From positions 1 through 64,000 of the forward strand of contig JAULBX010014203.1 in assembly GCA_032358255.1 (NCBI GenBank): a DNA stretch of 64,000 nucleotides, given 5' to 3'. A model generated the notes under the pieces. That model had not been told where the DNA came from. It made no database searches and saw only the letters and a list, made by a program, of their open reading frames with translations. This stretch comes from Heterotrichella gracilis (Eukaryota; Sar; Xanthophyceae; Tribonematales; Xanthonemataceae). A program made the translations under genes and the position numbers. Shown one piece after another: positions 49,187 through 62,083 of this stretch. Positions within the stretch are counted from its first letter, which is position 1. Each line of letters opens with the position of its first letter.

Positions 49187-50586
49187 AGTGCTGCGCAAAA
49201 GCTTTGCAGACTCTAGACATTGTTTGAAGCTTAAGTGGAAGTGAGGAGGGGGCAAAGGGGGGTTGAAGGTTGTGCTGCGGACGTTGCCAGGGTGGACAAC
49301 AAGGTTGCCAGCCTGGCTTGCAGCTGGTTTAGGGTTTAGGGTTTACGGTTTAGGAACAGTGCAGGCTTGAGTGCCGCTGGCACGTGCACGGCACAGCTTC
49401 CCAGCCATGGGAGGGATTTGCACTAAATTGACAGAGAGATATAACTGTTATTGGTTAATTGCTTTACCCATTTGTGGTGGTAAGCGTTGCAGGAACAGGG
49501 CTGTGGCCAGCATGTCGATGATCGACCAGGTGACACTGCATAGGCTCTCAGCTGTGATGAAGTTTCTTGAAGGATAAGCACTGGAAACTGATAGTAGTAA
49601 ATTGTTTTTGGAGCCGCCTTTGATAGAAGTTGTTTGCATAAAGACACTCTCTGGGCGGTCCTGGGCCATGGACGGATGGGGAGTAGAATAACAGAATAAT
49701 GATGAAAGCCCGCTGCAACGCCCTGGGTTGCCCTGGGGTGGTTGGTGTAAGCTAAGGACACCCAGCCTGGGCCATGGAGGAATGGGGAGTAGAAAGTACA
49801 ACTAATGGTTGTACAGCTGAGGTTGTGTCCTCCCCGCTGCGTTTTCTGAGAGCACTCCCCTTTGGAAGACATCCAGCGTCTTTGAAAACCCCGGCAGTTG
49901 TTGCCGTTGCACAAGGCTGCAGCACACAGAGTGCTTTCTAGTTTGTGTTTTTACGTTTCCTGAGCTGGCCAAGCCCCACTTATTCAACCACTGGCGGTGC
50001 CGTTATAATCCCGACACCGCGACAGCTACATATGCATGCACCAGACGATACCAGCCTTGTTCTTGCTGCAAGCGGTGCAAGATACCCTCTTTTGACACTC
50101 AGTAGTCGTTGCGGTGTATTTGGCGCGCAGTTTCTCTCCTGGGACCAAAAAGGGGCGCAGCAATGGGTGCAAACACCCGTTGTGCAGGAGGGCTAACAAC
50201 TGCACGCCATATCAAAAGTAAGTCAGCACCCGGCAGCTCACGCCCGCCCCGAACCTTGACTGCATCGAAACCGTCGCCTTTTTCCAAGGACTCACACACG
50301 CTGCTTGACCCATAGCGCACCGACATCTGAAAATGTTGTCATATAATGCCGTGCAATAGTCAGCTGGGGTTCCGGGAACCTTGGCCAAAACCTCACGACC
50401 ACTGAACCACAGACGCCCTGCACACCCTCTCCTCTCATCCTCTCACACACCCTTTTCCTAACCTGACCCCTCATCGCCACTTCCTCCTGATGCACACCCA
50501 CTGTCCCCATCCTACAGCAGGCACTCCCTTTGCACCACACTGCCTAGAGGCCTGACCTCTCCACCCCCAACGGGGCCCCTTCCACC
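49187..50586. other. intergenic, upstream of the kinase gene
   Basis: It contains a telomere-like run at 49326-49354 and a good plus-strand donor (GTAAGTCAG near 50219), which might close a 5' UTR exon of the kinase gene. No coding exon is supported. Confidence 0.35.
49326..49354 (+). repeat. telomere-like TTTAGGG run
   Basis: Four units of TTTAGGG, one with a changed base (TTTACGG). Shorter runs of CCCTAAA occur at 17192-17209, 15001-15037 and 50931-50944. Confidence 0.8.
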
Positions 50587-53500
50587 ATGCCCCTACCCAC
50601 ACCACCCATGGACCTAGAGGCCAGCCAGGATACCGACGTCACCCCCAGTGCCACCGAGCGCACGGGGCTGTTCAGGCGCCTGGCCGCGGATGCCAAGCGG
50701 CTGTCGCTGGTGCGGCGCTCGGAGGCGGCACTGGAGACAATCAAGGTGGGTGGTGGTGGCCGCAGGGTGCTGGTGGCTGATGGGTGGCGGTTGTCACTGG
50801 AGACAACCGAGGGTGTGTTCTTAATCCCCAAAACAGGCATCGACACAGCGCAATTAAGGCGGGTGGTGGGTCTGTCAGGGTGCTGCAGGGTGGTGTGCTG
50901 CCTGGGCACGTGCGGGGTTGGTGCCTACCCCAGACCCTAAACCCTTGCCCCGTGGGTGGGTGACTGTGTTGTTGTCTATTTGATGGTGTCGGCTGGGGGG
51001 CTGCAAGTGGCTATAATGTCTGGGGCAGGGTAAGGGTTTCGGGTTTGGGATTTGGTTCCACTTCAGCTGTGTGACGTAGAGGTGGCAAATGCATGACGCT
51101 TGAATAGGGTGGGTTTATGCGTCGCTCTGAACTGCAAAAGGGATTTTCTTTCCTTGTGGAAGGTAGTGCTGACCCTGTCAAGATTGGGGTTCATTTATGT
51201 CACTGTGGCGGGCGATTTGCGCACTGCTGTGTCCTCACAAGGGGAGGTAGCGCAGCGTGGCAGGAAGGTGGAACCCTCCCCAGCCCGATAATAGACTAGT
51301 AAAACCTTAGTATCCCGTCTCGTACTGCACATCTCCCGCACCCTGACCCAGCAGTCTGCAGAATCCCCACAAAGGCTTACTTTGCCACTGCCGCCACATT
51401 CCCATCGCCTCCTCCTCCCCCCTTGCAGGACCCCCTTGAAGACTTCCCCGCGCTGTGGGAGTCCCTTCCCAAGGTCTCGCGTGCCCTCCTGGTGGTGTCC
51501 ATCGTGGATTCGCTGCTCCTGGTGATCTACGCCATCTACATGATCGCCAACCAGTCATACCGCGAGGAGCTGCACATTGGGCTGGCCATCGTGGTGTGTT
51601 GCTAGGGATTTTGGGGTGGTAATTGTACAAGGGTTTGGGAGCACAATGTATGCATGGCTTTGGTGGTTCCCAAACTAGGGCTCTGGCCAGGGTTTGAAGT
51701 GTGGTTTGTTGGGGTTGCAGAAAGATGGTAGGCCATGGTCAGGGTGTAGCTGAGGGCATGAGTCTTGTGTGGAGGCGTTGTAAATGGTGTTCCAAATTGA
51801 AAGCACCAGTAAACACATATTATGAGGAAGCAGCCTCGCACACCCCCCGCATGGCGAAACAATAATCCCACTTGGTCTATTCAGTGAGGTACTTGTGCGC
51901 CCCACATGGGATGCACCAGTGTGCACGCCTCTCAAGCAATCCACAACCAGCATCGCCTTTCCTTGCCCAGCTCACATGCCGCTCCCCCTCCCCACAGGTG
52001 GCCGCCGTGTTTTTCGCCTTTTTCGTGTGGGAGTCCATCTTCAAAGAGAACGCCATGTCGCTGCTGGCCTCCATGCTCATGTCCCTAGTCATCACCTTCC
52101 GCATCCTGTACTACCTGTGGGCGCATGGGGACAACGCCACGGGCGAGAAGGGGCCGCAGGGGAGGGAGGCCATCAGCTCAATCACCGCGCTGGTGCAGGT
52201 GGCAACCCTGGTGCGTATCCAGGGGGCAGAAACCCTGAGCTGAACCCTCTAAACCCTATACAACTCAGGTGGCCATATGAGCAAAAGATCTCCCTCTCCC
52301 CATCTTTCGTTCAACACCTTGCGCCACTCGGGGGTGGGGAAGGGAGGAGAAGCGATGTCTGTCATGAACAGGCCATGCTTTGATCATTGCTTCATAAGGA
52401 GGCTTTAGGGTGCCCCCCTCTTGATACAACCGGCATTGTCAAAGCGTGCAGAGCTCTGTGCAGTGGGCCTTGCCAGTCCGCTTGTGACCACCCCACACCA
52501 ACTGCCTTCTTAAAATGCCCACTTCCCCTGCCCCCACCAGGTGCTTGCGGGGCTGTCCTACCGCCAGTTTGGTTGGCGCATGCACAGCAAGCTAGCTGTG
52601 GACTACCGCAAGCGCGACGCAGACACGCGCAGGGCGCTGTTCCTGCGAGCCAACCTGTTCAGGACTATCTTCACATTGGACCTGCAATTCCTGGTGCGTG
52701 GGTGGGCAGGGGGGGTGTACTGGGTGCTGGGGAATGGCAGGGATGTTTTTTAGGGGGGTGGCATCGGGGTTTGGGCACGAATGGGGATCATGGCGGGCAT
52801 TTTTGAGGGTGTGATCCACAATGGCTGGGACTATTGCAAGCGCGGCGTAGAGAAGCACAGAGGACTCCTCCTCCTAGCCAACCTGTTCATGACTTAAATC
52901 ACATTGGACCTGCAGTTCCTGGTGCGTGGGCAAGGGTGATAAGATGATTCTAGGACTTTTATTACCCTTGGTGTGGGTGGGCAGGAGGGGTGTAGTCAGT
53001 GCTGGGGATGGGCAGAGGTGTCTTAGAAGGAAGTTGCATTGGATGGGGGTGGGCACGAATGGGGATCATGCTCAGTACAGACTGCAGACTGGTTTCAATC
53101 ATTCAACCTTTGTGTTTTATAAATTTTAGATTTCAGAGGACTAATTCCTCCCTGTTTGCCTGCAGATCATCCAGAGCATCGTGGGCCTGGTGGCCGCCAC
53201 GCAGGGCCCGGGCGTGTACACCCCCATGCTGCAGGCGGTGCTCATGGGATTCCCGCTGGCGCTGTGCGTGGGACTGGCCACGCGGCATGCCATGCGACAT
53301 GCCTTGCACAGGTGGGCAGAGCATTAGTACGGAGGCATATGAACTGCATGCAGGCTGAAGTACTCATGGGTGTGAATGCAAGCAATGGGTTGCACATGTA
53401 CGATGGTGGCTGCACGCGTGCATGGGTGCACTTGGGTGCGTGCATGTATGTATGTATGTATGTATATCATATCCAGGTGGGGGTTTTCCCACTTCTCAGG

Positions 53501-56500
53501 ATCATGCTACAAACCCAAACCCCACCTCTTCACCAACCTTCCCACCATGCCTACCTCCCTTGGTGCAGCTCCATGCGCCTGCTGGACTTCCTCATCCCCC
53601 TGTCATACATGGAGCCCATCACCCTCATCGTCATCGCATGCACACACGAGCCATACTCCAGCGCCAAGCCCTCGCTGGTGGGCTCCTGCGTGCTGTTCAT
53701 GGCCATGCGCACGGTGGTGTGGGGACTGGCGCACGCGGTGCTGTCCCTGGTCACGCAGCTCAACGCATCCCAGGGACAGGACCCCCTCAAGGTGGATGAC
53801 CTGGAAGGTGAGGAGGAAATGCACTGTACCACATTAAATGCCTTTGTCACCAAAAGTTGCCTATGCCTTTTACGGAGTGCGGCCGACTCTTCATCATTAT
53901 TATATGATGGGGTCGTAAAGGATGCAGGTGAGGAGAATTGCGCCTTCATCTCTCTTTTGAAGCACACCATGCCAGAGCACACTAAAATGCTTACAGTCAC
54001 AGGCATGCACTCGTTGTGAGACAGGCAAGTTTGGCCTGGGGGCCCCATCACACTCTGACCCCCCCTGCCCCCCCGCCCCAGGCGTGCACCCCGCGCTGCG
54101 CCCCCTCATGCGCGGCGCCTGGCTGGGCAAGCCCTCCCCCTCCTCCCCCAGCAAGCGCCGCTTCTTCCAGCTGTCCAAGGACGGGTCAACGCTGCGCTGG
54201 TCCTGGAACCGCTACGTGCGCATGTTCTACTGCGAGGAGATCAGCTACAATGATGAGGACAGGTGGGTGGTCGTGGTTGGAAGTGGAACTGGAGTCGTGG
54301 TCGAAAATGTAGTTGGTAACTACCTCACTGATCAGCTCAAGAACTAAGACTGGTGTGTGGGCATGCGGGTCATGCTTACCCCCTTCGAAAAATTGTACTA
54401 CAGTTTCTAAATTGTAAGTTGGGTAGTTGACATGTTCTTGTGTTAGAAATCTGGAGATTGCGACCGTCATTGTGATGGTGATCGTGATTGGAATTGAAAT
54501 TAAATTGTAGTTGTAACTAACTCACTGGCTATCACTCTATCCCGCAGGCTGGTGACCCTGCTGCTTACGCTGGAGCCTGATCTGACCCTCCAGTTCCCCG
54601 ACAGCCAGACCTACGAGCAGTGGAAGGCAGGCTTCGAGCAGCTGCTGGTGGTGCTGCTGGCGCCGGGCACGGGGGGGAAAGGTGGGGTGCCTGCACTGCT
54701 GAACAGCCTGACATGGAAATGCACTCGTCCAGGAGGCCTTTCTATTTACTGTATTGTCGTAAAATGATGGAGTCCTCCTGCTTGGTGTGTTATACATATA
54801 CTCACATGTTTGGTATAATTTTCCGTGAACACTTGCAAAACCGATATGTGTTTTGCATCCTGTATATAATTTAATAAAAATGAAGATTTATTGGTTTTTT
54901 GCTGCAGCAACATAATGGCACCTACTTGTCGTAAGGAAGTGCACCTGGCCCTCCACCTTCATGCGCTAATTTCTCCCCTTTGCTGGCGCAGGCGCTGAGG
55001 AGATGCGGCTTGTGTCGATGCGTCCCACCTCCCCGTTCATGATCAGCGCCGCCGCACCCCCTGCCACCCGCAAGACCTCCACCATCCCCACCATCAGCCT
55101 CAAGGGGGGAAAGGCAAAGAAGAAGGGGTCGGGTTCGGGGGGGGGGCTGCTGGATGGCCAGCCATCAAGTGAGTCACATGTGCACCTATTTAGGGCATGA
55201 TTGATTTTGACCAGTCATATGTATCACATTCCAATTCTGTGTTGTGCCAGCATTCTGATAGCTATAGATAGAACATTCTTAGGTTAAAACTTGTGTGTTT
55301 TTCCTACACACCTGACACTCACCTCCTCCCCTTGTAGGCACCGATCCCAACCAATGGATGATGGACTGCGACGACGACTCCCCCAAAGCCAGCCTCACCT
55401 CCCCATTCGACTTCACATCTGAATCCCCCGCCTCTGATGCCACATCGGCCCCCCTTGCCCCTTCCCCCCCTCTGCCTTCACCTGGCGACGACCACCTGAC
55501 CCCCTCCCAGCGCCAGAAGCGGCACCAGATGGAGCAGCTGCTCAGGGAGCTGGCCACGCGGCAGTGGCAGGAGCAGGCAAACAACCCAGAGTGGCGACAC
55601 CAGACGCAGGTGAATAAAAATAAATCATACTAAATCGATATAATAGCAATACAAATCATTGCGCTAAACTTGTTCAAGTACCAGACGCAGGTATGTGGTC
55701 AGGTCAGGTATTGGTAGTGCCCATCTGCTGCATGCCCTGTTCTTACCTCACATTTGCACCACTTGAGTGAGAGGCTTATGTGATTAGATTGCAAGGTGTG
55801 CTGTTGACCAAGACAATGGGCCAGATACGGCCTCCCTTCCTTGCATAACTTGACACCCCTGCTCACAGGCGCGCTTTGAGATTCTGCAGCAGCTGCGCAA
55901 CCCCGCCGGGCGCCAGAACCTGCCCAACATGCCCCACGCGCGCTTGAAACCCTCCCTCGCAACCACGGCCAGCATATGGAAGCTGGCGGGGAGCAAGGGG
56001 AAAAGCACCGGGGGTGGTAGCACAGGCGCACAGTCCCCAAACAGGGGTGGCGAGGCGGGGTTGCCCAAGGGGAATGCTGTGGCAGGGTCGCGGCGGGGGA
56101 CGCGGTCGGCCAGTTTCAGCAGATCCCCAGACAGGGGCCCAGCATCCCCGCCGGTGCCCCAGCATTTCGACACCGCGCTGGCGAATTTCCAGCGGCTGGG
56201 TCCCAAGCAGCGGTCCCCGGGGCAGCAGCCGGTGTCGGAGACCGCCCCCTTCAACCCCTTTGAAGCTGCGCTGGACCCCTCCTCGCCAGAGGGCGAGCTT
56301 GCTGCACGGGTGAACTCGCACGCGGGGGCGGAGCCCTCGCACCCTATCAGCATCAGGACTTCCTTTGTGCTCACATCGGAGCCTTCCCTGGCCCAAGTGC
56401 TGGACGCGCTGCCCAGCGTCGTACCCTCGCCGCCAGGACCCGCTGGGCAGCAGCAGCACGCAGACTCCACCACCATCGACATCCGCCCCGGTGCCGCAGC

Positions 56501-59091
56501 CGGGTCGGGGCGGGACTCCGCCGTGGTGACGCCCCTGGCGCCGTCACCGCCGCGCGCCGCCGCGCCGCCTGACAGCGCCACCACATCCTCGCTCGGCAGC
56601 CCGCCCGCGGTCCCCGCCCTGCTGCCCAATGGGACGCGGCATGGCACCACCGCCGCCACACCCGACACGCCCGCGCCCTCACCGCCGCACCCCGGGGCGC
56701 AGCCGCCGTCGCCGCAGTTCTACGGCGGCATCCGACCGGGGCTGCCCACCAACGGCAGCGGGGGTGCCCTCTCCCAAATGGGGTTGTCCCAACCGCACCT
56801 CCAGCACCAGGCATCCAACCTGAGTGCGTGGAGCCAGGCCACCCCCCGCAGCGGCTACCCCTACGCGCCCTTTGCCATCACGGTGGACGTCATTGACTTT
56901 GACATGCTGCAGTTTGGCAGGCTGCTGGGGGCTGGGTCTGAGGGGGAGGTGTTTGCGGCCTGGTACCAGGTGCGGGTTGCTGCCATGGTGTGGGTTGTGC
57001 ATGGCGTAGGCTGTACCATATCTGCTTTTTTCTTGTGGAGCACCTGCACCCACATGCTGCATATGCTGCCGCTGGATGCAATCCATGTGTGCTGTTGAGC
57101 CATTGCTCGACAGATGCATGATTCCCTCCTCCTCCTCTTCAGCCACTGTCCCTCACAACCTCCATGTCTTCCCGCTGCAGGAGTCGCCTGTTGCCGTCAA
57201 GAAGTTCAACAACGTGGTTGACTCCCTGCACGAGGTGCACATGCACCTCAGCGTGGGGTCGCATGATAACGTGGTTGCACTGAGGGGGCTGTGCCAGCAT
57301 GGGGAGGCGATGTACCTGGTGCTGGAGTATTGCCCTAGGTAGGTGGACTTGCTCTGGGGGTCTCGTACCTCCAGCTACCTCATACCTATGTGCATCTGCT
57401 GGAGTATTGACCTGCAAGGGGCAGAGAGGGCTGGAGTGTTGCCTTAGTTGAGGGTTGTGGGGGTCCATAAGTGCTAGGTTTGGCCTGCGCAATGTACAGA
57501 AGTGGATGCTAATCAGTCTCATCCTTGGGTCAGGGAGTACCATTTCAACTTGGGCCATGCATTTCAGGGCTGCCGGATTGTTTGCTACAGCATGTATGCT
57601 GTATGGAAGAAGTATCGGAGCACCTTGCTGATCGATCATGCTGTCTAGCTGCTGGGGTTGGTGGCTGCCCACCTCATGCAAGCCCTTTTGCTGCTGGTGG
57701 ACCATCCCATATGCTACCTCAATGCCCATTGCAACCTCATACCACAGCTACCCACATGTACCCAATCGTGCTCCCTGCACCCACCTTGACCTCCATCAAA
57801 CCCCATTTCCCGGCCCACTTCCCTGAATAATATCTATCAACATCCACTTTCATGCCGTTCTCCAGGGGCACCCTGGACGTGATGCTCCACCACACCGCCC
57901 CTTCCAAATGGGACCCCAACCGCCTGCTACCCATAGTGCGCAGCATAGCGCGCGGCATGCACCACCTGCACTCGCGCAAGCCCCCCATCATGCACCGCGA
58001 CATCAAGCCCTCCAACATCTTCATTTCGCACGGGCTCATGATGAAGATTGGGGACTTTGGCATGTCGAGGTTTGTGGGGATGACGGAGGCAGCCATTTCT
58101 GGTGACGAGCCAGGTGCGCACCTGTACTACGATAATTTCACTAGATTTACAATTTGAAATTCATTGCTGTCATATGTTATACCCTATATAATACAATGCC
58201 CCACATCACTTTGGAAATACCACCCCCCTACTCCACACTCCAAACTGTGCCATTAACGTCCGCCCTTGTTGCCCAACCCTGCTATTGGTGCAGACCCCCA
58301 CATCTCAGCACATCGCATCAATTCCCTCCCCTTGTTGCCCACCCCATCCACCCCTCCCCTTGGTCACAGACCTGCGCCGCACTCTCACCCCCGGCGTCAT
58401 CGGCACTGCGCACTATGCTGCCCCTGAGCTGCTCAACGAGGAGATGCTGGAGGGCCTGCCGGACGACCCCCGCCGTGCGCTCAAGGCGGATGTCTACTCC
58501 TTTGGCGTCTCGCTGTGGGAGATACTGGAGCGGCAGCGGCCGTATGCAGGCATGGACGCCTGGCAATTACAGGTGGGACAGGGTTTGCATGTGGTTGGGA
58601 ACGCGTGCGTATGGCCAATGCATGTTGCACAGGTGACGCAGGATTGCGCACGCCTGTTCTAATAGCCAAATGATCCACGAAGTTAAGGTGCTGTGGCTTA
58701 TTGTCAGCAGACAAATCTAGCAGCTGCCTGCTTGCTACTGATGCAATCATTTGCGTGCACATTTACTCACCACATCATATGACGTGCTGCATGCATCTCT
58801 ACTCCCCCGGAGAGCCAATGCATTGCGCCTTCAGCACCAGCGACCATCGATTGATGTTGCCCCATCACGCCGCAGGGCGCCTGGCTGATGAGCCCTGAAG
58901 ATGTACGGCTGCCCCCTGTACGAGTTCCAGACAATGCGGACGCCCACACCCGCAAAGTCTTGCGTGGGCTGGCTGATCTCACAGTGGAGTGCATGCGCTT
59001 GGACCCTGACGCACGCCCAGATTCCCGGCAAATCATAGCACGCATAAAGGAACTCCAGCCCAGTGCTGTAGGGAGTGGGGACAAGGACTGA
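50587..59091 (+). CDS. multi-pass (about 7 TM) membrane protein with PH-like domain and TKL-type kinase
   Basis: Complete model, 1254 aa. Exons: 50587-50745, 51429-51593, 51998-52210, 52541-52693, 53166-53311, 53569-53807, 54082-54262, 54548-54681, 54992-55168, 55338-55609, 55869-56969, 57181-57338, 57866-58113, 58370-58572, 58876-59091. Residues 70-345 hold six or seven hydrophobic helices (e.g. SRALLVVSIVDSLLLVIYAI, MSLLASMLMSLVITFRILYY, SCVLFMAMRTVVWGLAHAVL). Residues about 370-460 form a PH-like domain (KRRFFQLSKDGSTLRWSW...TLQFPDSQTYEQWKAGFEQL). A long Pro/Ser/Gly linker follows. The kinase has GAGSEG (967-972), Lys987 (VAVKK), HRDIKPSN (1076-1083), DFG (1096-1098) and APE (YAAPEL), so it should be active. 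Kinase features fit the TKL/Raf-like group. Likely a membrane sensor kinase; ligand and substrate are unknown. Met at 50608 is an alternative start. Confidence 0.88.
52829..52925 (+). pseudogene. decayed copy of kinase-gene exon 4 3' end
   Basis: Copies the end of exon 4 (GCCAACCTGTTC...ACATTGGACCTGCA...CTG plus donor GTGCGTGGG) at an offset of 228 bp, followed by duplicated intron sequence (GGGCACGAATGGGGATCATG in both). The reading frame is broken by stops, so it is not an alternative exon. Confidence 0.8.
53442..53465. repeat. microsatellite (ATGT)n
   Basis: About five units of ATGT/TATG in the intron between exons 5 and 6 of the kinase gene. Confidence 0.8.
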
Positions 59092-60845
59092 GATCTGCAG
59101 GTCTCAGCAGCGTGAGGGGGCCATTGTGGGGACTCTGATTGGGCACCTGGGGATAGGTTCTGTAGCTTGATGTGGTCCATTTTGTAGAATCGTGCAGTAA
59201 TTGTGATCATCAAATGCATCACCATCCTCGGTTTGCTGTGAACCTCTTTTAAACAGTGAGAAAGCTTACGTTTTAGCAGGTGAAGCCTCACGTTTACATC
59301 AAGTGCTTTTGCTGATCAATTACCCCATTTTAAGCGTGCGTACAAGTACAGTGTGCTACAGATTGCATGGGCCACATTGAAATCAATCTGTCAAAAGACA
59401 AATAGACAAATGGTCCATAGTACGCAACTTGAAGTCTTCTATTTTTTATTTGAATTACACACACATCTTATGATCACCTCAAAGTTCTGCCAGTTCGGGA
59501 CATGTTGCAACATCCAGTATTCAATCAACGTGCCCAATGGATGAATTCACTGCGCGTGCTACTAGCATAGTACAAAACATACGCCCGAGGCGCCTTGAGA
59601 TGATCAGATGGGTACGCTCAGCAGCCATGATGAGCATCACACTCTAAAATTTCACCTAATTCTGAATCACCAAATTTTGAATTTAACTTCTCAGGCATGC
59701 CGTGTCAGAAACAAAGTTATCATAATAGCATCCTCCCAGTCAAACATCAAACTGTGCAACCATAATCTCCACACGCGCATGTGCACCTAAAATTTCCTTT
59801 CAAAGGTGGACCACGGGTACAACGGGTATCAAAATTGCTGCAGCTTAGCCTACCGTCACAGCATTGCCAATAGTACCGTAGTGCGTAACGCCAGCCTGAG
59901 TAAATATATTGCTTATCAATTGAACGGTGTTCAATTTACGCACCAATCCATGATCAATTGGCAAATTAGCACTGTACACAAAACATTCAGTGTGCAGGTC
60001 TTCGATGATCGCATCATGCTCAAAAAAGTTATTTTGGAAAATCCCTCAGCTATTCACACAGTTTTTTTTGACAAAATACAATGTAAATATCCATTCCTTT
60101 GAGGCTCAGAGTGAATTGTGGAGCAAGCAACAAGTCCAAAAGACAGGGCATAATGTGACTGGCATAAAGAGCCCCCCTCTTACTAAGATGATGATGCCTG
60201 TCGTACGCTGGGCTTTGGGAAGCAACCTGCCCCCTTGCATATGCACTGCGAGTGCCATGGCGGTGATACCTTAGGTGTTCCACAATATGGCAGAGATGTA
60301 TGAGAGTACGTTGTAGTGAATGGAGCCACTGTGCTTGATTGCAACCTGTTCTCTTGAAGGCATCCAGAGCATGCTGAGTGGTGCGCCACTGGCAACATCA
60401 TCTGCTACGAAATGTCCCGTTTCTTCCAACTGTTGTTATCCCGGCAGTGCCATAATTTTGCTTTGGACAGCACCCGCCTAATCTCCTGGCACGTTCAGGC
60501 GGAGGGCTGACCCGTCAAAGGATATCAGGGTTTCAAACTGGCAGATGTGACCAGCACCAGATGTCTCAGGTCATATTTTTAAGCTCTTGCAGCCTTGCGG
60601 CGCCTTGTGACAGGCACACCTCCCCCTACATGGCACAGGTCCATTTGAGGATGTATGTATATATTCGTGAAGGCGATAGTTCATGCACTGTTTCCGACAG
60701 TGCAGGATGGTAGCTCAAATTGATAGCGCATGCCGCAAATTATTATTTAAAACAATAATTTGCACATGGCAGGTATCAGCATTCTTCATCAGTACATAGA
60801 GAAGCAGAAATTATCACAATGCTATGGCATGATTGAATTATTAAC
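59092..60845. other. intergenic, tail to tail between kinase gene and the tail-anchored gene
   Basis: AT-richer than its surroundings. It contains a 10-bp inverted repeat at 60735-60763 (GCAAATTATT / AATAATTTGC). No exon or RNA gene seen. Confidence 0.35.
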
Positions 60846-62083
60846 TCACTCACCTGCCAGAGTAGCAAATGCCATTGCTGCAAAAGCCGCTACTCCAACA
60901 GCAACTCGTGCTATGCCATGCCCCTTGTGAGGGCGGCCCTTTGCTGTAGGAATGGCAACAGCCTGTGACTTTGGAGGGGCGGTGTCTATGTACAGCTGGG
61001 AGTCTTCATCTATGATGCAAACCTGCACCTGGGATCCCAACAGCACAAACCACAAACCACAAAATGGAAATGGGGTAGTGGGTGGGGGGTGGGGGGCAAT
61101 TGTTACAGGTGCGCATGAGGTGGGTGGGTAGTGCATCTTTAGCTACCCATGCCAGGGAAACGCACAGTCCCTAAACCAAATAGTCACTTAATTATTGGAC
61201 ACCAACCTCTGGCATCATGCTGACTCCCTCATCCTCAGCCAGGAAGGCAGATTTGGCAAACGATGGCTTGCTGGCGTGGTCCACCATGCCCTCTTGAGCT
61301 ACAGCAGCGCTGAATGCTGACACCTCGCTAGTCTCGTGGTGCAGCCCAGGGTCAGGGGTGGCTGCATACAGGCTGTCCTCATCTGGCGACAGCAGCTGCT
61401 TGGCTGAGATGGACATTGCTGCGGGCAGATCATTGGCGAAATGCATCTCTCCCACAGCTGCGCTGCTGTTTGAGCTGCTGTTGAAGCCTGCGCGTGCATC
61501 CAAGCTGTCCTCTGTGCCCATTGGCGTGGTTGGGATGGTGAACTGATCACACTCAGCTGCTTGCGAAGTCTGGTCGATGGTATCCTCCTCAGCAGCATCT
61601 GTGGGCTCAGTGGTGATCTCTGAATTTGCGCGTGCTGGAGGGGCGGGAAGAGCAGGGAGCCCAGAGCTTGGCATGTCTGAAGACCCAGGACCGCTGAAGG
61701 CGCGCTGCAGCCCTTTCTTCATGCTCTTGACAGGCTTGTACAAGCCTTTCTTCAGGCTCTTCATGCGCAGCATCCTGCACACCGCACACCGCATCACTTG
61801 CTGACGTGCTTGGAAGGTAACCAAGGCTGTGTTGCATGAACCTCAATTCGACTTGTCACACACACAGTCACAAACATAGTCATGTAATGGAAAAGGAACC
61901 ATGAAAAGGGGCGTACTTTGGCAGCTTGAAGTCTGTTGAAGGCTTGCGGTCAAGTGCAGTGCTTCCCACAACAGCAAGTGGAGTCACTTCATTACTCTCA
62001 CTGCTTGGCGTGCGCTCCACAATATCTTCGTTGGACACAGTCTTGCTTGAGCGCCTCGAAAAGCTGAATGTCTTCAAACCCAT
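60846..62083 (-). CDS. unrecognised protein with a C-terminal membrane anchor
   Basis: Model of 305 aa. Exons (minus): 61917-62083, 61207-61774, 60846-61028. The start is basic and Ser-rich (MGLKTFSFSRRSSKTVSNED). A Lys-rich repeat follows (RMKSLKKGLYKPVKSMKKGL), then a long acidic, Ser/Ala-rich and probably disordered middle. The end is one hydrophobic helix (GIARVAVGVAAFAAMAFATL) two residues before the stop, as in tail-anchored proteins. No enzymatic motif is visible and I do not recognise the family. The start codon follows an AG acceptor 9 nt upstream (62093), so a 5' UTR intron is likely; a non-coding exon may lie near 62340-62385. The last intron has two possible acceptors that differ by two codons. 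Confidence 0.65.

Noticed and set aside
50099-50326. Minus-strand coding start (MSVRYGSSSVCE...)
   Set aside because: It looks protein-like for about 35 codons, but there is no convincing downstream exon and a good donor lies on the opposite strand, so a 5' UTR exon of the kinase gene is as likely.
58886-58910. CTGATGA as a second hammerhead
   Set aside because: It lies in the kinase coding exon and lacks a paired stem II and a GAAA with flanking helices. The CTGATGA at 24914 has no stem II either.
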